From assembly GCF_000022365.1 (NCBI RefSeq), contig NC_012804.1, positions 434,001 to 498,000 on the forward strand: 64,000 bases of DNA. Reading direction: 5' to 3'. Position 1 is the first letter of the stretch; every line of letters starts with the position of its first letter. Shown one piece after another: positions 17,040-26,530 of this stretch. A program made the translations under genes and the position numbers. Below the pieces are notes generated by a model. It was given only the letters and a program-made list of their open reading frames with translations. It had not been told where the DNA came from and did not search any database. This DNA is from Thermococcus gammatolerans EJ3 (GTDB lineage Archaea > Methanobacteriota_B > Thermococci > Thermococcales > Thermococcaceae).

Positions 17040-18092
17040 TCACAGGATGTACTTCCTCCTCGCTTTGGCGTAGAGGGCGTAGTCTATGTACTTCTTCCTC
17101 TCGACGTAGTCCTTGACCTTCGGCGCCAGGTTCCTCTTCTCCTCTATTGCATCCTGGACAACAACGCTGAAGGCGTCGCTTCCGGCCCCGGAACCGAAGG
17201 AAACCCACAAAATCCTGTCTCCGGGCTTGGCTATGTCAAGAACTGCAGAGACTCCAACCATCGTCGCACCGCTGTAGGTGTTTCCGATGGTTCCAGAGAG
17301 AAGTCCGGGAAGAACCTTTTCCTTCGGGATTCCGAGGATTTTGGCAACGGTGAGCGGGAACTTGACGTTGGGCTGGTGAAAGACCGCGTAGTCGAAGTCG
17401 TTGACGGTAAGACCCAACTCTTCCATAAGCGTTTTTGCCGCGTTGATTATGTGGTGGAAGTAGGCCGGCTCGCCTGTAAAGCGGTTTCCGTGCCTCGGGT
17501 AGTGCTCGTGTTGCCTTCTCCAGAAGTCTGGCGTGTCCGTAACGTAGGAGTAGCTTCCCTCGAAGTAGGCAACTGTTTCAGAGCTCTTCGGGCCGACTAT
17601 GAACGCCGCACCGCCGGCTCCGGCGGTGAATTCAAGGTGGTCGCCGGGCCTTCCCTGTGCTGTGTCAGCTCCGATTGCCATCGCGTAGTCGGCCATCTCT
17701 GAACCTACAAAGCCGATGGCAGTCTGCAGTGCCTCGGTTCCGGCCTTACAAGCGAACTCGAAGTCGGCGGTGCTGACGTCTGGCGTTGCCCCGATTGCCT
17801 CGGCTATGACAGTTCCAGTCGGCTTCACCGCGTAGGGCTTGCTCTCGCTACCAAACCACACGGCCCTTATGAGCTTGGGATCAATGCCTGCCCTCTTGAG
17901 GGCGTTTCTGGCAGCTTCAAGGCCTATGGTGAGCGCGTCTTCGTCAAGTCCCGGGACGGCCTTCTCCTCGATTGGAAAGCTCGAAACGCCCCAAACGCGT
18001 CCTATCTCCTCAGCCTTGATTCTATACATCGGAACGTAGGCACCGTAGCCGACGATGCCCACTTCCCTCTTCGGCTTCAGAAGTTTCCTCAT
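17040..18092 (-). CDS. Hydroxymethylglutaryl-CoA synthase
   Basis: A 350-residue archaeal HMG-CoA synthase. Visible are the Glu region [18 protein letters not shown], the catalytic cysteine in [13 protein letters not shown] and the histidine in [12 protein letters not shown]. It joins acetyl-CoA to acetoacetyl-CoA to give HMG-CoA for the mevalonate pathway, hence for archaeal membrane lipids. It is the first gene of the three-gene minus-strand operon. ATG 18092 is chosen because GGGTGGTG precedes it; the promoter at 18144-18162 leaves a leader of about 30 bases. Confidence 0.95.
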   Translation of the reverse strand: MRKLLKPKREVGIVGYGAYVPMYRIKAEEIGRVWGVSSFPIEEKAVPGLDEDALTIGLEAARNALKRAGIDPKLIRAVWFGSESKPYAVKPTGTVIAEAIGATPDVSTADFEFACKAGTEALQTAIGFVGSEMADYAMAIGADTAQGRPGDHLEFTAGAGGAAFIVGPKSSETVAYFEGSYSYVTDTPDFWRRQHEHYPRHGNRFTGEPAYFHHIINAAKTLMEELGLTVNDFDYAVFHQPNVKFPLTVAKILGIPKEKVLPGLLSGTIGNTYSGATMVGVSAVLDIAKPGDRILWVSFGSGAGSDAFSVVVQDAIEEKRNLAPKVKDYVERKKYIDYALYAKARRKYIL

Positions 18093-18143
18093 GGGCACCA
18101 CCCACAAACGCTTGAACGGAACTTCGCCTGAGGTTGAGCCCGG

Positions 18144-18162
18144 CCTTATAAAAGCCTTTCGG
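18144..18162 (-). promoter_or_regulatory. BRE/TATA promoter of the HMG-CoA synthase operon
   Basis: On the minus strand CCGAAAGGCTTTTATAAGG is an excellent archaeal core promoter (BRE CCGAAAGG, TATA CTTTTATAA). Transcription should start near 18120. The same 15-base core, CCGAAAGGCTTTTAT, occurs again at 29313-29299 before the purine-type permease. Confidence 0.75.
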
Positions 18163-18240
18163 TAAAAGTAAAAGGAGTTTTCGGCAATCAGCGATAGAAA
18201 CCGCTATATACTACTGGATAAAATTAAAACTGGTGATTGC

Positions 18241-18909
18241 ATGAAGTACGAAATTAAACACCGGCCGAGCTTCTCGGTGCTTGAGGTTGAGCTCAACACT
18301 GGAGAGAGCATTCAGGCCGAGAGCGGGGCCATGGTTTACATGAGTCCCACGATAAAGCTCGAGACGAAAGCAAAAGGTGGTATTTTTGGGGCGCTGAAGC
18401 GCTCAATGCTTGGAGGCGAGAGCTTCTTCATAAACACGTTCCGTGCCGAAGGAGGACCCGGAACCGTAGGGCTTGCCCCACCGTATCCTGGGGACATAGA
18501 GGCCTTTGAGCTCGATGGAACGCTTTACGCGCAGAGCGGTGCCTTTCTTGCAAGCAGTGGGGAGATAGACATAGACACGAAATGGGGAGGGGCAAAAACG
18601 TTCTTTGGCAGGGAAGGACTGTTCCTGCTCAAGATGAGCGGAAGGGGCACGGTGTTCCTCTCAAGCTTCGGGGCCATAGTCAGAAAGGAACTTCACAACG
18701 AGCGCTTTATCATAGACACAGGACACCTCGTGGCCTTCAGCGAGGGTCTGGACTTTACAGTGAAGCGGGTCGGCGGACTGAAGAGCACTCTCCTCAGCGG
18801 AGAAGGGCTTGTTGCCGAATTCTATGGCACCGGAACTCTGTACATACAGACGAGGAGTATGGATGGTTTCCTGAGCTGGATAATCCCGCACCTACCAAAA
18901 AGGGGTTGA
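18241..18909 (+). CDS. AIM24 / TIGR00266 family protein
   Basis: A 222-residue protein of the AIM24 family, a beta-prism fold of the TRAP-like type. Family phrases include HRPSFSVLEVEL, AESGAMVYMSPTI and GLLFLKMSGRGTVF-like segments. No signal peptide. Members occur widely in bacteria, archaea and mitochondria; the biochemical role is unknown. Ribosome site GGTGATT precedes ATG 18241, and a TATA-like GCTATATACT is near 18201. It diverges from the HMG-CoA synthase operon. Confidence 0.85.
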   Translation: MKYEIKHRPSFSVLEVELNTGESIQAESGAMVYMSPTIKLETKAKGGIFGALKRSMLGGESFFINTFRAEGGPGTVGLAPPYPGDIEAFELDGTLYAQSGAFLASSGEIDIDTKWGGAKTFFGREGLFLLKMSGRGTVFLSSFGAIVRKELHNERFIIDTGHLVAFSEGLDFTVKRVGGLKSTLLSGEGLVAEFYGTGTLYIQTRSMDGFLSWIIPHLPKRG

Positions 18910-18964
18910 TGCCCCGATTTCCTTTTTCAAAATTTAAAGGGCCTAAAAGTTCAAAAAGAAAGTC

Positions 18965-19645
18965 TCAAGGCTTTCTAACGACGAAGAGAGCGTGGTCCTT
19001 CTCGTAGGGCTCGAGCGAAAGCCTCTCAACGACCTCGAAGTAGCTCGCGAGTTCCCTCTCGACCTCCTTGAAGACCTCCTCGGGCTCCTTGGTGACGTCG
19101 ATGCTCCTGCTCTTGACAGAAATCATTCCGTAGCCACCGCTCTTGAGGAACACCTTGGCGTTGTCTATGAGGATTTTCGCCTGAGTCGGCTGGGCGACGT
19201 CCTCGAAGATGACGTCAACCTTCGGAACGAGTGCGCGGTAACCTTCGGGCTTGGTAGCGTCGCCGAGTATCGGGACGATGTTCCTCCTCTCCTCGACTAT
19301 TGGAACGAGCTCCCTGAGAACCCTCGGCGAGAACTCGACGCCGAATATCTTGCCCTCCCAGCCGACGATGTCGCTGACGTGGGAAGCGGTGGTTCCGCTC
19401 GCTATTCCAAGGTAGAGCACCGTTGAGCCGGGCTTAATCGGGAAGTTCTTGAGGCCGTTGAGTATCGCCGCTCCAAGCTTTGATCTGCTTGGATTCCAAA
19501 TCCTGTACTCCTCGCCCTCGAACTTGATAACTCTCTCCCCATAAACCCTCTGGCCGGGAACGAGGTTCTTGGTTGCAATCTTCTCGCTCCCGTCGTCATC
19601 GATGACGATGTAAACGCCCGGGAACCTGTGCTTCTTAACCTTCAT
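18965..19645 (-). CDS. flpA: Fibrillarin-like rRNA/tRNA 2'-O-methyltransferase
   Basis: A 226-residue fibrillarin. The SAM-binding motif is [17 protein letters not shown], followed by acidic [18 protein letters not shown] and [11 protein letters not shown]. It methylates 2'-hydroxyls of rRNA and tRNA as the catalytic part of the C/D-box RNP, guided by small RNAs and held by Nop5 and L7Ae. The gene starts 5 bases after nop5, the standard archaeal operon. A candidate C/D guide RNA is encoded nearby at 22089-22147. Confidence 0.96.
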   Translation of the reverse strand: MKVKKHRFPGVYIVIDDDGSEKIATKNLVPGQRVYGERVIKFEGEEYRIWNPSRSKLGAAILNGLKNFPIKPGSTVLYLGIASGTTASHVSDIVGWEGKIFGVEFSPRVLRELVPIVEERRNIVPILGDATKPEGYRALVPKVDVIFEDVAQPTQAKILIDNAKVFLKSGGYGMISVKSRSIDVTKEPEEVFKEVERELASYFEVVERLSLEPYEKDHALFVVRKP

Positions 19646-19650
19646 CTACC

Positions 19651-20919
19651 TCACCTCTTGCCCTTCTTTTTCTTCTTACCCTTCTTATCGGGCTTGCCTT
19701 TACCCTTCTTCTCCTTCCTGCCCTTTTCGTGCTTCTTGCCCTTCTTTTCCTTGCCCTTGAACTTCTTCTTTTTCTTCTTCTCCGGCTTGGCCTTCCTCTT
19801 GGGCGGGTTCGGGTACTTCTCCTTGATTTCCTTGATTCTCTGCTCGAGCTCCTTCTTCAGCTCCTCACCGATGTATTCACCAGAGAAGTAGTCAACGCGA
19901 GCCGCTATGGCCAGCTTTCCAGCTAAAGCCCTCGCAATCTTACCCCTCTGCCACCAGGGCGAGCGGTTTATTGCAGGGTACTGGAAGATGACGCCGTGCT
20001 TTGGCGGCTTGGCGCCCGTCCTTAGGTGCCTGAAGAGGGCCTTCTCGGCTCCAAGAACCTGTATCGTTGAAGCGGGCATCATGGCGAGCTCCTTAAGGCC
20101 TCCAGCGAGGCTCATCAAGCGAGCGGCAAGCTTCGCACCGACCAGAGCCTTCAGGTTTGGAGCCACCTCGTCCATCGCCGTCTCAAGGTAGTCCTCAATC
20201 TGCTCCCTCAGCTTGTAGAGGTCACTTATCTCGCTGGCGAGCTTCCTTATGATTTCGCTGTCGAACTTACCGAGCGGTGCTCCCATCGACTTCTCGGCCG
20301 CTTTGAGGATCTTCTTAATCTTGCCCTCGGAGAAGCCGAGCTTTTCAAGCTTCTCCCTGCTCACGTTCTCCCTCGGGCCAATTTCCTTAACGAAAGTCAC
20401 ATACTGCGGGTGCTTGGGCAGGATTTCGTCCAGTTCGGGGAAGTGGAGGCCGTACCACTCCCTCAGCCTCGAAACGAGCAGGTTAATGACCTTGTCGATG
20501 TCATCGAGCGCCTCGATGGCCTGTATAATCATCTTGTCGCGCGCACCGCTCTGCTCCTGTATGCGGAGCCTCGTTAATGCAACGCCAACGGTGTAGTACT
20601 CGTCAAACCAGTTCTCGCCGAGGAACTCCTCTGGACTTGAGCGCAACTTTTCTCCCGCAAGGTTCGGGAACTCAGCTGTTGCGTTGTAGCCGAGCTCCTT
20701 GAGCTTTCTGCTCAGCTCGGTGTCCTCCACGATGAACTCTTCGTACCCCTCTCCTTTCAGCTCGTCGAGGAGGGCACTCAGCTCGTCGCTCGGTTCTCCC
20801 TTCAAAAGCCTGTCGAGGCTTGTCTCTGGCTTTCCGCTGAAGGGTTTGCTCGCGATGAGCTTCCCGCTCTCGTCGAAGGCGTAAACGCCCCTGACATTCT
20901 CGGCAATGTAAACCCTCAC
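19651..20919 (-). CDS. nop5: C/D box RNP scaffold protein Nop5 (Nop56/58)
   Basis: A 422-residue Nop5: N-terminal fibrillarin-binding domain, coiled-coil middle (about residues 125-260) and the RNA/L7Ae-binding Nop domain (NLKALVGAKLAARLMSLAGG, then ASTIQVLGAEKALFRHL). It ends with a very Lys-rich tail, as in eukaryotic Nop56/58. It positions fibrillarin on C/D guide RNAs. GTG 20919 is the start, with GGAGGTGG upstream. First gene of the nop5-fibrillarin operon; its promoter lies in the short divergent region shared with the THUMP-SPOUT gene. Confidence 0.96.
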   Translation of the reverse strand: MRVYIAENVRGVYAFDESGKLIASKPFSGKPETSLDRLLKGEPSDELSALLDELKGEGYEEFIVEDTELSRKLKELGYNATAEFPNLAGEKLRSSPEEFLGENWFDEYYTVGVALTRLRIQEQSGARDKMIIQAIEALDDIDKVINLLVSRLREWYGLHFPELDEILPKHPQYVTFVKEIGPRENVSREKLEKLGFSEGKIKKILKAAEKSMGAPLGKFDSEIIRKLASEISDLYKLREQIEDYLETAMDEVAPNLKALVGAKLAARLMSLAGGLKELAMMPASTIQVLGAEKALFRHLRTGAKPPKHGVIFQYPAINRSPWWQRGKIARALAGKLAIAARVDYFSGEYIGEELKKELEQRIKEIKEKYPNPPKRKAKPEKKKKKKFKGKEKKGKKHEKGRKEKKGKGKPDKKGKKKKKGKR

Positions 20920-21017
20920 ACTACCACCTCCGGATCATATTGGGCTCCCTCTATAAAAAGATTTCATGCCTCCAAAGGTCTATAAACCCAGTGATTGAGT
21001 GATGGTTGGTGTTAGGG

Positions 21018-22085
21018 ATGGGTGCCGGTAGGAAGTTCATAGTCAAAACGCAGAGGGGCATGGAAAGCGTTGCGGCCAACTACATCTCCGAGCTGCTGCC
21101 TAAAGCGGAGGTTTGGGCATCGCCGATGGGATATTCTGGCCTTGTACTTGTGGAAAGCTCGGATGAGGATGCTCTTGAGAAGATACTCCAGATCCCTGAA
21201 GTGGAGCGCGTTATTCCGGTGATCGTCGAGACTGAAGCAAGTCTTGAGAAGATAGCGGAGAGTGCGGAAAAACTGGCTGACTTTATCGATGAAAACGAAA
21301 CCTACGCCGTGAAGACCAAGAGACGGGGAAAGCATGACTTTTCGAGCATCGATGTCAATAGGGTTCTTGGGGCTAAAATCAAGGAGCTCACTAACGCCGA
21401 CGTCAATCTGAGCTGGCCCGATAAGGTTGTTCAAGTGGAAATAATCGGGGATAGGGCTTACATCTCTGTAATCCCCGGGGAGGAGTTCAGAAAGTATACT
21501 CCTGACAAGATAGATGCAAGAAAGCTTTTCAAGAAGCTCACGATCGTTCAGATGCCCTACTGGGGTGATTACAAAGCATGTAGGCTGTTCGGGGAGAAAA
21601 TCGGAAGGGCCGCCCAGGCTTTCGAGGTCAAGGAGTTAATCATAGCTCCCAAAGAAAGGATGGATGCCTACGAGCTCATGGAATTTATCAGGGGAGTAAA
21701 GATCGGACAGGAAAGCCGCTATCAGATCCAGAGGGATGCCTATCCCTGGAATGTTGAAAAGGTTCCCGTTACAGTCTGGGATCTCTACCAAGTGGTCAGG
21801 GATAAGAGGCGTAAGAAGAGGCTGTTGATAATAACCGATCCCAAGGGCCCGACTCTGGCAGAGGTTAAGGACAAGCTGGCGAAAGATCTTCACTACGCCA
21901 AAGAGGTTGTCGTGTTCATAGGTTCGAGGGAGGGCATCCCTAAGGGACTCTTCCGCTTTGCCGATTACGTTGTTGATCTGGCCCCGTACATGACCTTTGC
22001 AACGGAGCATGGAATACCCGCGGCTCTGGTCTCACTGTGGGAGGTTTATGAAGAGTTCCTCAGAGGGGGAGAGAAAGGGGAGTGA
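21018..22085 (+). CDS. THUMP-SPOUT RNA methylase-like protein
   Basis: A 355-residue protein with an N-terminal THUMP-type RNA-binding region (KFIVKTQRGMESVAANYI, then TYAVKTKRRGKHDFSSIDV) and a C-terminal SPOUT-like methylase fold (LLIITDPKGPTLAEVKD, VVVFIGSREGIPKGLFR, and the knot region YMTFATEHGIPAALVSLWEV). Archaeal proteins of this type are annotated as SPOUT family RNA methylases; the target base is not known to me. The start is ATG 21018 after GGTG at 21008-21011. A TATA-like TCTATAAAC lies near 20979. Confidence 0.82.
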   Translation: MGAGRKFIVKTQRGMESVAANYISELLPKAEVWASPMGYSGLVLVESSDEDALEKILQIPEVERVIPVIVETEASLEKIAESAEKLADFIDENETYAVKTKRRGKHDFSSIDVNRVLGAKIKELTNADVNLSWPDKVVQVEIIGDRAYISVIPGEEFRKYTPDKIDARKLFKKLTIVQMPYWGDYKACRLFGEKIGRAAQAFEVKELIIAPKERMDAYELMEFIRGVKIGQESRYQIQRDAYPWNVEKVPVTVWDLYQVVRDKRRKKRLLIITDPKGPTLAEVKDKLAKDLHYAKEVVVFIGSREGIPKGLFRFADYVVDLAPYMTFATEHGIPAALVSLWEVYEEFLRGGEKGE

Positions 22086-22088
22086 TTT

Positions 22089-22147
22089 GGCGTCAGACCC
22101 TAAGGTCGTCCTCACAGTTCGGGAATCCGCCGTAGTCATCATCCGCC
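22089..22147 (-). ncRNA. Candidate C/D-box guide sRNA
   Basis: On the minus strand the elements fall in textbook order: C box ATGATGA (22142-22136), 13-nt guide, D' box CCGA (22122-22119, one mismatch to CTGA), 3-nt spacer, C' box GTGAGGA (22115-22109, one mismatch), 12-nt guide, D box CTGA (22096-22093). The ends GGCG (22147-22144) and CGCC (22092-22089) can pair to close the kink-turn stem. The RNA would use the last codons of the DUF92 gene as its 5' end; the DUF92 stop codon lies in the C box. Methylation targets were not determined. Confidence 0.68.
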
Positions 22148-22864
22148 CAGTGTGTAGAAGACGAGCGCCCCTATTAAACCTCCAATCAGGGAAGCTAGAA
22201 AATTGGTGCCGTTGTTGTCGAGGAGCCCCTTGTTTTCGAGGGTAGCCCCAATGAAGCTGTCGGCGTTTATCCCGAGGAAGCCCCCTGTCAGAACAGCAAG
22301 GGTCATGGTGAGGTCGTACTTCGTGAGGGGTAGGGCAAAGGGGACAATCACCAGAACACCAAGGAGCGCGAAGAGCTCTCCAGCGAGGGAAATACCTCCG
22401 TTCGTGCCGGGTTTTACAGGCTTTAGGTTTGTTATGAGCCTGGGCCTCTTCCCATAAACTTTCCCCAGCTCGCTGGCCAGCGTATCACCGTTGACCGTTG
22501 CTATGGCCGAAAACGTAGCCGCCCAGAACACGTCCTGCCTTGTGATTGCTTCTACAATGAGAAACACCACAACCGCCAGCCCGTTTCCTAGAACGTTTCC
22601 AACGCTCCTCGTCCTCTCCTCAATTGAGGAGAACCCTTTCTTAACTTTCTCGTTAAAGCGATACTTTGTTGTAGCGGTTCCGAACACCAGAAACACGAGG
22701 AGCGCGAGGAACGTGTAAACGCCTCCCAGATAGATCACAAGGATACCAAGAAGGACTGAGGCCAGGGTTCCTGCTAGGTCGAGTGCCTTTGCCCGGTACG
22801 CAATCACACCTAGGAGTGGCACGATGAGGCCGATGATGAGCGTTGTGAACGATGGATCGTGCAT
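22139..22864 (-). CDS. DUF92 family integral membrane protein
   Basis: A 241-residue polytopic membrane protein of the DUF92 (TIGR00297) family. About seven hydrophobic segments are visible, with the conserved polar phrase TVNGDTLASELGKVYG and the loop KPVKPGTNGGISLAGE between them. Plant and cyanobacterial relatives include the phytyl-phosphate kinase VTE6, so a lipid-phosphate kinase role is possible in archaea but unproven. The 3' end of the gene overlaps the candidate C/D sRNA. Confidence 0.85.
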   Translation of the reverse strand: MHDPSFTTLIIGLIVPLLGVIAYRAKALDLAGTLASVLLGILVIYLGGVYTFLALLVFLVFGTATTKYRFNEKVKKGFSSIEERTRSVGNVLGNGLAVVVFLIVEAITRQDVFWAATFSAIATVNGDTLASELGKVYGKRPRLITNLKPVKPGTNGGISLAGELFALLGVLVIVPFALPLTKYDLTMTLAVLTGGFLGINADSFIGATLENKGLLDNNGTNFLASLIGGLIGALVFYTLGG

Positions 22865-22966
22865 GTCCCGAACCCCCTGATTTTAGTGGTGTTTTCTGTG
22901 CCCTATCGTGGCAGGTTGTTTATTACTCTTTCCCTCGACTATCGGCGAGAATTAAAAAGAATCGAG

Positions 22967-23422
22967 TCAAAAAGTCTGGAACTTGCAGGTCTCAGTTATG
23001 AAGGTTATGTCCACATGATCAATATCCTCAATGTCGCTCGTGATGGATTCTATAATCGACTGAATCTCCCTCATGTCCTTCGGGGCTATTACGTGAACGA
23101 CGAGGTTGTGAGTACCCAAGGCCTTCTGGATGATCTTGACATATTCCTTTTCTTTGAGGTTTTGAATTATGGAGTCGGTTTTCGCACCAGGTTTTAGTGT
23201 TATTCCAAGGATTATATACGAGTATCCCAAGCTCTCGTAGTCCGGTAGAATGGTGTACTTCTGTATTATCCCCATTCTCTCGAGTTTGTCCATCCTCCTG
23301 GAGATCCTTTGTCGCGTTGTTCCTATTGCCTCCGCAAGCTCTTTGTACGTCATTCTTGCGTTTTCTGAGAGGAGATGAACGATCCTAAGATCGATGGAGT
23401 CTATTTTAACTTTCCTTGGCAT
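22967..23422 (-). CDS. Lrp/AsnC family transcription regulator
   Basis: A 151-residue regulator: N-terminal helix-turn-helix (MTYKELAEAIGTTRQRISRRMDKLE) and C-terminal RAM/AsnC ligand-binding domain (LGTHNLVVHVIAPKDMREIQ). Such proteins form octamers that sense amino acids or related small molecules. GGAGGTG precedes ATG 23422. The gene is read towards the DUF92 gene and has an AT-rich upstream region of about 250 bases shared with the end of lon; autoregulation is common in the family. Confidence 0.92.
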   Translation of the reverse strand: MPRKVKIDSIDLRIVHLLSENARMTYKELAEAIGTTRQRISRRMDKLERMGIIQKYTILPDYESLGYSYIILGITLKPGAKTDSIIQNLKEKEYVKIIQKALGTHNLVVHVIAPKDMREIQSIIESITSDIEDIDHVDITFITETCKFQTF

Positions 23423-23680
23423 CCTAACACCTCCGGTGTGTACAGTTTCCCTATTCCCTTAGAGGTTATAAGATTTTCGGAAAATTTTCAACATTTTGTG
23501 ATGGGGCTATGGGTTGTAGTTCTTAATGGTACATTTTATGGCCATTTATCCCGCTAATTGGGGGATTGAATATCACATGATGTTATGAAATTACCGTGTT
23601 ATTATTTTAATGCAATGATATTTTATGGTGATATTACTCATTAAAATGTAAATGCTCACGGCCCCAATAAAAAGAAACGC
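23423..23680. other. AT-rich intergenic region
   Basis: 258 bases between the lrp-type gene and the end of lon. It is markedly AT-rich, should contain the lrp-type promoter on its left side and the lon transcription terminator on its right, but I see no gene, no clean inverted repeat and no guide-RNA boxes. Confidence 0.5.
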
Positions 23681-25567
23681 TCAGGATTTATGGAGGGGCA
23701 GGGCACTTCTTATCCTGCTCAAAAGTTCTCTCTTTTTCTCAGAGTCTTCGAGCGCTATCTCCAGTACTTCGTCGATTGTCTCAACTGGGATTATCCTTAT
23801 CTTCTTGGCCTTGTCAGGGCTCAGGAAAACGTCCTTCTCGTTGGCCTTGGGAATTATGACCGTCTTTATACCCGCCTCAATGGCCGCCTCAATCTTGGGT
23901 GTAGCGCCGCCGATGGGCAGGACCTCGCCCCGAACGCTGAGCGAGCCAGTCATCGCCACGTCCTGCCGTATCGGAATGTCCTCAAGGGCCGAGATAACGG
24001 CTGTGGCGACGCTTATGCTCGCCGAATCACCCTCAACACCCTCGTAGGTCTGGAGGAACTGGACGTGAATGTCGTAGCGGCTTATGTCCTCGCCCTTATA
24101 GCGCTTGATTATGGCTGAGACGTTCTGAATTGCCTCCTTCGCTATCTCGCCGAGCTTTCCCGTGACGATTATCTTCCCTTCCTCCTTGCTTGCGGCAGGT
24201 GCAACGACAGCTTCAATGGGGAGGACTATGCCGCTCTGTTCCCCTATAACAGCTAGGCCGTTCACCCTGCCTATCTCGCCGCCTTCCGTCTTTATGACCT
24301 GATACTCCTTCTTGTTCTCTATGTACCAGTCGGCGAGCTGCTTTTCGAGGGGCTTTGCCATCTTCATGGCCTCAAGGACGTCCTCCCTCTCCACGTACTT
24401 CTTGCCCTTCTTCACCGCTATGTCTCCGGCTGCCCTCACGATACCACCGAGATCACGGAGGCGTAGGGTCAAGTGGCCCTTCCTGCCCGCCCTCTTCTGG
24501 GCCTCCCTTACGATTTCCTCAACGGCTTCCCTCGTGAAGTGTGGAATCTTGCCGTCGCGCTTTACCTCCTGGGCGACGAACTGGACGAGCTTTCTGCGGT
24601 TCTCTATGGTGTCTGGCATCGTCGTCCTCATATAAACCTCGTAACCGTAGCCCCTAATCCTCGAGCGAAGAGCCGGGTGCATCTTGTCAACGGTGTCGAG
24701 GTTTCCAGCGGCGACGAGTATGAAGTCACAGGGAACCGGCTCCGTCCTGACCATCGCACCGCTCGAGAGCTCGCTCTGGCCGGTGATCGGGAACTTCTTC
24801 TCCTGCATCGCGGTGAGGAGGCTCTGCTGCATTTTGAGGGAGAGGGTTGCTATCTCGTCTATGAACAGGACACCCTTGTGGGCGCGGTGTATCATCCCTG
24901 GCTCAACGCGCTCGTGGGCGGGAGTGCCGAGGCCACCGGACTGGAACGGGTCATGTCTCACATCACCGAGCAGTGCTCCCGCGTGTGCCCCCGTTGCGTC
25001 CACGAACGGCGCTTTAGTCCTTCCGCAGTTGTCGACGAGGAGCTTGGGCACGAGAACGCTCGTTTTCAGCCTCATGTTTGAAAGGACCATTATCGTGAGG
25101 ATTATTACGAAGAGCCCCATGAGGAAGTTCTGAGTGCTGTACTGCATCATGACGGCCATCATGACCATGAAGACTATCGCGAGCAGGAGGTAGGATTTTA
25201 TGTTCTCCTGATTCTTGGCCTTTTCCCGGTACTTCTGCACTATCCTTCTTCCCTGACATGCCGGAACCGTCTTGATCTTGGGCATGTTCTCGTCTTCGGG
25301 GTTTGGAAAGACTAGTATATCCTCAAGGTTCTCGGTAGGTAGCAGTTCGGCCATTGCCTGGCCGAGCATTGATTTTCCGGTTCCGGGCTCGCCTATTAGT
25401 AGGACGTGCCTTCTCTGGCCGGCAGCGGTCTTGATGACCTCGACGGCGTGTTCCTGACCGATGACCTGGTCTATGAGTCTTTCGGGGACTTTAATCTCCT
25501 CAGTCGTTTCAAATTCAATCCCAAGGTCGAGAGTCTCGCCGGTTTGGAGGGTTCTCTCCTCTCCCAT
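23681..25567 (-). CDS. lonB: Archaeal Lon protease (LonB), membrane-anchored
   Basis: A 628-residue ATP-dependent protease. Walker A is [13 protein letters not shown], Walker [12 protein letters not shown]. Inserted in the ATPase domain are two membrane helices ([16 protein letters not shown] and [16 protein letters not shown]), the hallmark of archaeal LonB. The C-terminal Ser-Lys protease domain has the serine in [14 protein letters not shown]. It degrades abnormal proteins at the membrane. No intein interrupts the gene, although inteins occur in lon of some relatives. The start is ATG 25567 after AAGGGGAT rather than the upstream TTG 25594. An inverted repeat lies at its promoter. Confidence 0.95.
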   Translation of the reverse strand: MGEERTLQTGETLDLGIEFETTEEIKVPERLIDQVIGQEHAVEVIKTAAGQRRHVLLIGEPGTGKSMLGQAMAELLPTENLEDILVFPNPEDENMPKIKTVPACQGRRIVQKYREKAKNQENIKSYLLLAIVFMVMMAVMMQYSTQNFLMGLFVIILTIMVLSNMRLKTSVLVPKLLVDNCGRTKAPFVDATGAHAGALLGDVRHDPFQSGGLGTPAHERVEPGMIHRAHKGVLFIDEIATLSLKMQQSLLTAMQEKKFPITGQSELSSGAMVRTEPVPCDFILVAAGNLDTVDKMHPALRSRIRGYGYEVYMRTTMPDTIENRRKLVQFVAQEVKRDGKIPHFTREAVEEIVREAQKRAGRKGHLTLRLRDLGGIVRAAGDIAVKKGKKYVEREDVLEAMKMAKPLEKQLADWYIENKKEYQVIKTEGGEIGRVNGLAVIGEQSGIVLPIEAVVAPAASKEEGKIIVTGKLGEIAKEAIQNVSAIIKRYKGEDISRYDIHVQFLQTYEGVEGDSASISVATAVISALEDIPIRQDVAMTGSLSVRGEVLPIGGATPKIEAAIEAGIKTVIIPKANEKDVFLSPDKAKKIRIIPVETIDEVLEIALEDSEKKRELLSRIRSALPLHKS

Positions 25568-25609
25568 GAGCATCCCCTTCTCTGCCTCTGGCAATGCTAC
25601 CCCACGAGG

Positions 25610-25643
25610 CTTATAACTTTATCTTTAGAAGGGCAAAGATAAA
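25610..25643. promoter_or_regulatory. lon promoter with adjacent inverted repeat
   Basis: The lon TATA element is GTTATAAG on the minus strand (25617-25610). Directly upstream is a perfect 9-bp inverted repeat: TTTATCTTT (25618-25626), 8-base spacer, AAAGATAAA (25635-25643). The position next to the BRE/TATA is that of a repressor or activator site. The DUF2666 gene diverges on the other side. Confidence 0.55.
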
Positions 25644-25679
25644 ATACCCCTCTTAAGCTATTAGCATTGGGGATGGAAG

Positions 25680-26471
25680 ATGCCGAGGAGTGTAGAAGAT
25701 CACGTTATGTTCACGGCCAAGCACGGAAACTGGAAGGTCGCCGACAAGTTGATCGATGTTGAAGATGAAAAGATAGCTCGTTTCCTTGCGAGGGTTGGCA
25801 ACACCGTTAACTCCAAGATTCCCGAATACCTAACCGATGTCATGAACGTTGCGGGGATAATGAGCCTGGCCGAGGGAATTGACGGTGATCTAACGAAGGT
25901 AATCGTTTCCCTTAAGTCTCCTGGTATCTCCAGAAAACTCGGGGCACTTGTCTTTGAGGAGGACAAGAAGCTCAAAAAACTCCTCGTCGATGCCGCGAGG
26001 GCGTTGCTGGTCAGGCTTACCCTGTCAAGGTTCGTTCCCGTTGATTATCCGGACGGCCTGCTAAAAGAGGTTCGCGTAGTGTTCCCCTTTCCCGATGATC
26101 ACGTTAATTTCACGGCCAAGCACGGCAGCTGGATAGTCGTTAAGAGGCTCATAATAGACGATTCGACACCGAAGGTTGATGTCGCCCGCTTGCTCGCTAG
26201 CATAAACGAAACAGTGACCCTTAAGCTCCCCGCTTACGCTGGTATAGACGTGAATGGCATTGAGGAGTGGTTCGGGCCAAGGAAAAAGGTGAAGAAATCG
26301 GAGATACCATCCATCGTTGAGAGGTACCTCAACTTTCAGCCTTCAGAGTTTGCCCCTGGGTTTGAGGAGCACGCGAGGGTTTATGCCCTCAGAATAGCCC
26401 TTGAGCGTATCGGTCTTTCGCTGGACGTGCCGGCCAAGAGCCTTGAGAAGTACCTAGAAAAGAAGCCGTGA
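25680..26471 (+). CDS. DUF2666 family protein with tandem repeat
   Basis: A 263-residue protein I place in DUF2666. It is two diverged copies of one domain: EDHVMFTAKHGNWKVADKL near the start and DDHVNFTAKHGSWIVVKRL near residue 140, each followed by a helix with a pattern like ARFLARVGNTVNSKIPEY and ARLLASINETVTLKLPAY. Function unknown; no membrane or signal segment. It diverges from lon, and the short spacing to ridA suggests they share a transcript. Confidence 0.78.
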   Translation: MPRSVEDHVMFTAKHGNWKVADKLIDVEDEKIARFLARVGNTVNSKIPEYLTDVMNVAGIMSLAEGIDGDLTKVIVSLKSPGISRKLGALVFEEDKKLKKLLVDAARALLVRLTLSRFVPVDYPDGLLKEVRVVFPFPDDHVNFTAKHGSWIVVKRLIIDDSTPKVDVARLLASINETVTLKLPAYAGIDVNGIEEWFGPRKKVKKSEIPSIVERYLNFQPSEFAPGFEEHARVYALRIALERIGLSLDVPAKSLEKYLEKKP

Positions 26472-26530
26472 TGAGGCCGAGGACACCCGACGAAAGGATG
26501 AGGAGTCTTCGCTTCGCTGAGGTGAACGAG

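Noticed and set aside
16175-17702. Several plus-strand open frames opposite thiolase and HMG-CoA synthase
   Set aside because: Antisense shadows of well-supported enzymes; no ribosome sites or recognisable domains.
23681-25567. Possible intein in lon
   Set aside because: The reading frame has normal LonB length and the Walker A and protease motifs are uninterrupted.
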